Virus record (IMG/VR): IMGVR_UViG_3300046516_000276
Span: 1-63,289 of that record
Length of the DNA stretch: 63,289 nt
DNA from: a virus
Strand: one strand, 5' to 3'
Shown: positions 62,153-63,289 of the stretch, piece by piece
How the letters are laid out: every line of letters begins with the position of its first letter
Position numbering within the stretch: position 1 is the first letter of the stretch
Position numbers and translations under genes: made by a program
Notes under the pieces: generated by a model
What the model saw: only the letters and a program-made list of their open reading frames with translations
Told to the model about the DNA's origin: nothing
Database searches by the model: none

Positions 62153-63289
62153 TCGTACACACACCATCCAAGAGCCTCTTGCTCAAGCTGAGGCCGAAGA
62201 AGCTCGCTGAAGTGATGGCGATCTTCCCGTCACACAGCAAGTTGATCGACCACGACGGGCACAACCTCGCGGTGCCGCACAACCTCGCCGTGGTGAAGGT
62301 GCTGCGCAACATGGGGATCAAGGCCCCGAGCCCGATCCGGTATTACTACAGCTGGCCCCGGCCGGCGCGTTTCTCCAAGGTGTTCGATCACCAGTACGCC
62401 ACCGCGGACTTTCTGACGATGCACCCGCGCTGCTTCGTCTTGAACGAACAGGGCACGAGCAAGACGGCATCGAGCATTTGGGCCGCCGACTATCTCATGT
62501 CGCTCGGGCGCGTGAAGCGCGTCCTGATCGCTGGCAAGTTGTCGACGCTCGATCACGTGTGGCGTGATGAAATTTTTGACGTTGCGATGCACCGCACCGC
62601 TCTCGTGCTGCACGCCGATGCCGAGAAGCGCCGCGCGCTGTTGGCTCAGCCGGTGGACTTCTACATCACGAATCACGATGGCCTGAAAATCCTCGCGAAC
62701 GACATCAAGGCGCGCAAGGACATCGACCTGATCATCGTGGACGAGGCGAGCGCATTCCGTAACGCGCAGACCGGGCTGTACGACGTGCTGAAGGACATCA
62801 GCAAGGGCCGCAAGCTGTGGCTGCTCACCGGAACGCCGTGCCCGAACGCGCCGACGGACGCATGGGCGCTGGCCCGGCTCGTGGACCCCACGCGCGTGCC
62901 GCAGTTTTTCACGCAGTTCAAGCGCAAGACGATGCAGCAGCTGAGCACGTACAAGTGGGTGCCGATGCCGGGCAGTCACGAGACGGCGTTCGAGGCCATG
63001 CAGCCGGCGATCCGCTTCAAGAAAAGCGAGTGCCTGTCGCTGCCGCCTGTCACGTACCAGACGCGCCAGTGCGATCTTTCGAAGGACCAGAAGGACGCGT
63101 ATCAGGCGATGAAGAATCACCTCGTGCTCGAAGCGAAGAACCAGCAGATCACGGCGGCCAATGCGGCCGACAAGATCAGCAAGCTGCGCCAGATTCTGTG
63201 TGGCTCGATCAAGGACACCGAGACCGAGCAGTACGTGACGATCGACCACGCGCCGCGCCTCAAGGTGTTGTTGGAAGTGATCGAGGAAG
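62149..63289 (+). CDS. SNF2/DEAD-like helicase, N-terminal part (continues at 1-579)
   Basis: 380 codons to the window end; on the circle the gene joins 1-579 to give about 530 aa. Motif I is a variant Walker A, NEQGTSKTAS (99-108, Lys105), motif II is DEAS (198-201) and motif III is LLTGTPCPNAP (225-235). The last 42 codons duplicate the first bases of the window. Coupled to VRR-NUC by ATGA. Such nuclease-helicase pairs process recombination intermediates during replication. Confidence 0.92.
   Translation, partial: MIVHTPSKSLLLKLRPKKLAEVMAIFPSHSKLIDHDGHNLAVPHNLAVVKVLRNMGIKAPSPIRYYYSWPRPARFSKVFDHQYATADFLTMHPRCFVLNEQGTSKTASSIWAADYLMSLGRVKRVLIAGKLSTLDHVWRDEIFDVAMHRTALVLHADAEKRRALLAQPVDFYITNHDGLKILANDIKARKDIDLIIVDEASAFRNAQTGLYDVLKDISKGRKLWLLTGTPCPNAPTDAWALARLVDPTRVPQFFTQFKRKTMQQLSTYKWVPMPGSHETAFEAMQPAIRFKKSECLSLPPVTYQTRQCDLSKDQKDAYQAMKNHLVLEAKNQQITAANAADKISKLRQILCGSIKDTETEQYVTIDHAPRLKVLLEVIEE
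63163..63289. repeat. Terminal direct repeat, right copy
   Basis: Identical to 1-127. Removing one copy gives a 63,162-bp circle with an intact helicase frame. Confidence 0.95.

Overview
The window is a complete, circularly closed double-stranded DNA phage genome. The first 127 bases (1-127) recur exactly as the last 127 (63163-63289), and the helicase gene reads in frame across that joint. The unique length is therefore 63,162 bp, opened inside a gene. GC is high throughout except in a few regulatory islands. The virion genes are those of a short-tailed podovirus: N4-gp56-type major capsid, portal, TerL/TerS, head-tail adaptor, a giant ejected protein, T7-like holin and lambda-R-like endolysin. 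There are no long-tail sheath, tube or tape-measure genes. Genome size, gene order and base composition recall the Bcep22-like podoviruses of Burkholderia. That comparison is from memory, so a betaproteobacterial host is an inference.

Layout. (1) 1-6518, + strand: replication and early genes (end of the SNF2 helicase, DEDDh exonuclease, ssDNA-binding-like protein, HTH protein, AEP primase/DUF927 helicase, DUF6378). (2) 6519-9313, + strand: a plasmid-like maintenance block. It has a 12-bp tandem array (candidate centromere), a small ParA, a ribbon-helix-helix ParB-like protein, a repeat-rich origin with a perfect DnaA box, and a plasmid-type Rep. (3) 9303-40796, - strand: the late operon, transcribed toward lower coordinates from TerS through TerL, portal, scaffold, capsid, adaptor, tail and ejection proteins and fibre to the lysis genes. 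(4) 40797-41395: a divergent control region with a sigma70-like promoter, an operator-like palindrome in its spacer, four GTGCAC sites, a hairpin and a boxA-like element. (5) 41396-56805, + strand: many small early or accessory genes, a serine resolvase with an AlpA-like partner, a DUF2325-like protein, and a DUF3150/MoxR/metallopeptidase-VWA module. (6) 56831-57044: an RNA-like element ending in a tRNA T-arm and CCA. (7) 57096-63289, + strand: a GntR-type regulator, family A DNA polymerase, small proteins, HNH, Cas4-like and VRR-NUC nucleases, and the SNF2 helicase that closes the circle.

The genes suggest a virus that makes its own replisome, packages DNA with TerS/TerL into an N4-type capsid, ejects a very large multidomain protein, and lyses with holin plus endolysin. 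The par/rep/resolvase set suggests that the prophage is kept as a low-copy plasmid rather than integrated. No integrase is visible. The strongest unexplained signal is a family of eleven intergenic 29-31-bp palindromes, each with a 12-13-bp stem and a loop of exactly 5 nt. They show covariation, lie only between + strand early genes, and often share one leader motif.
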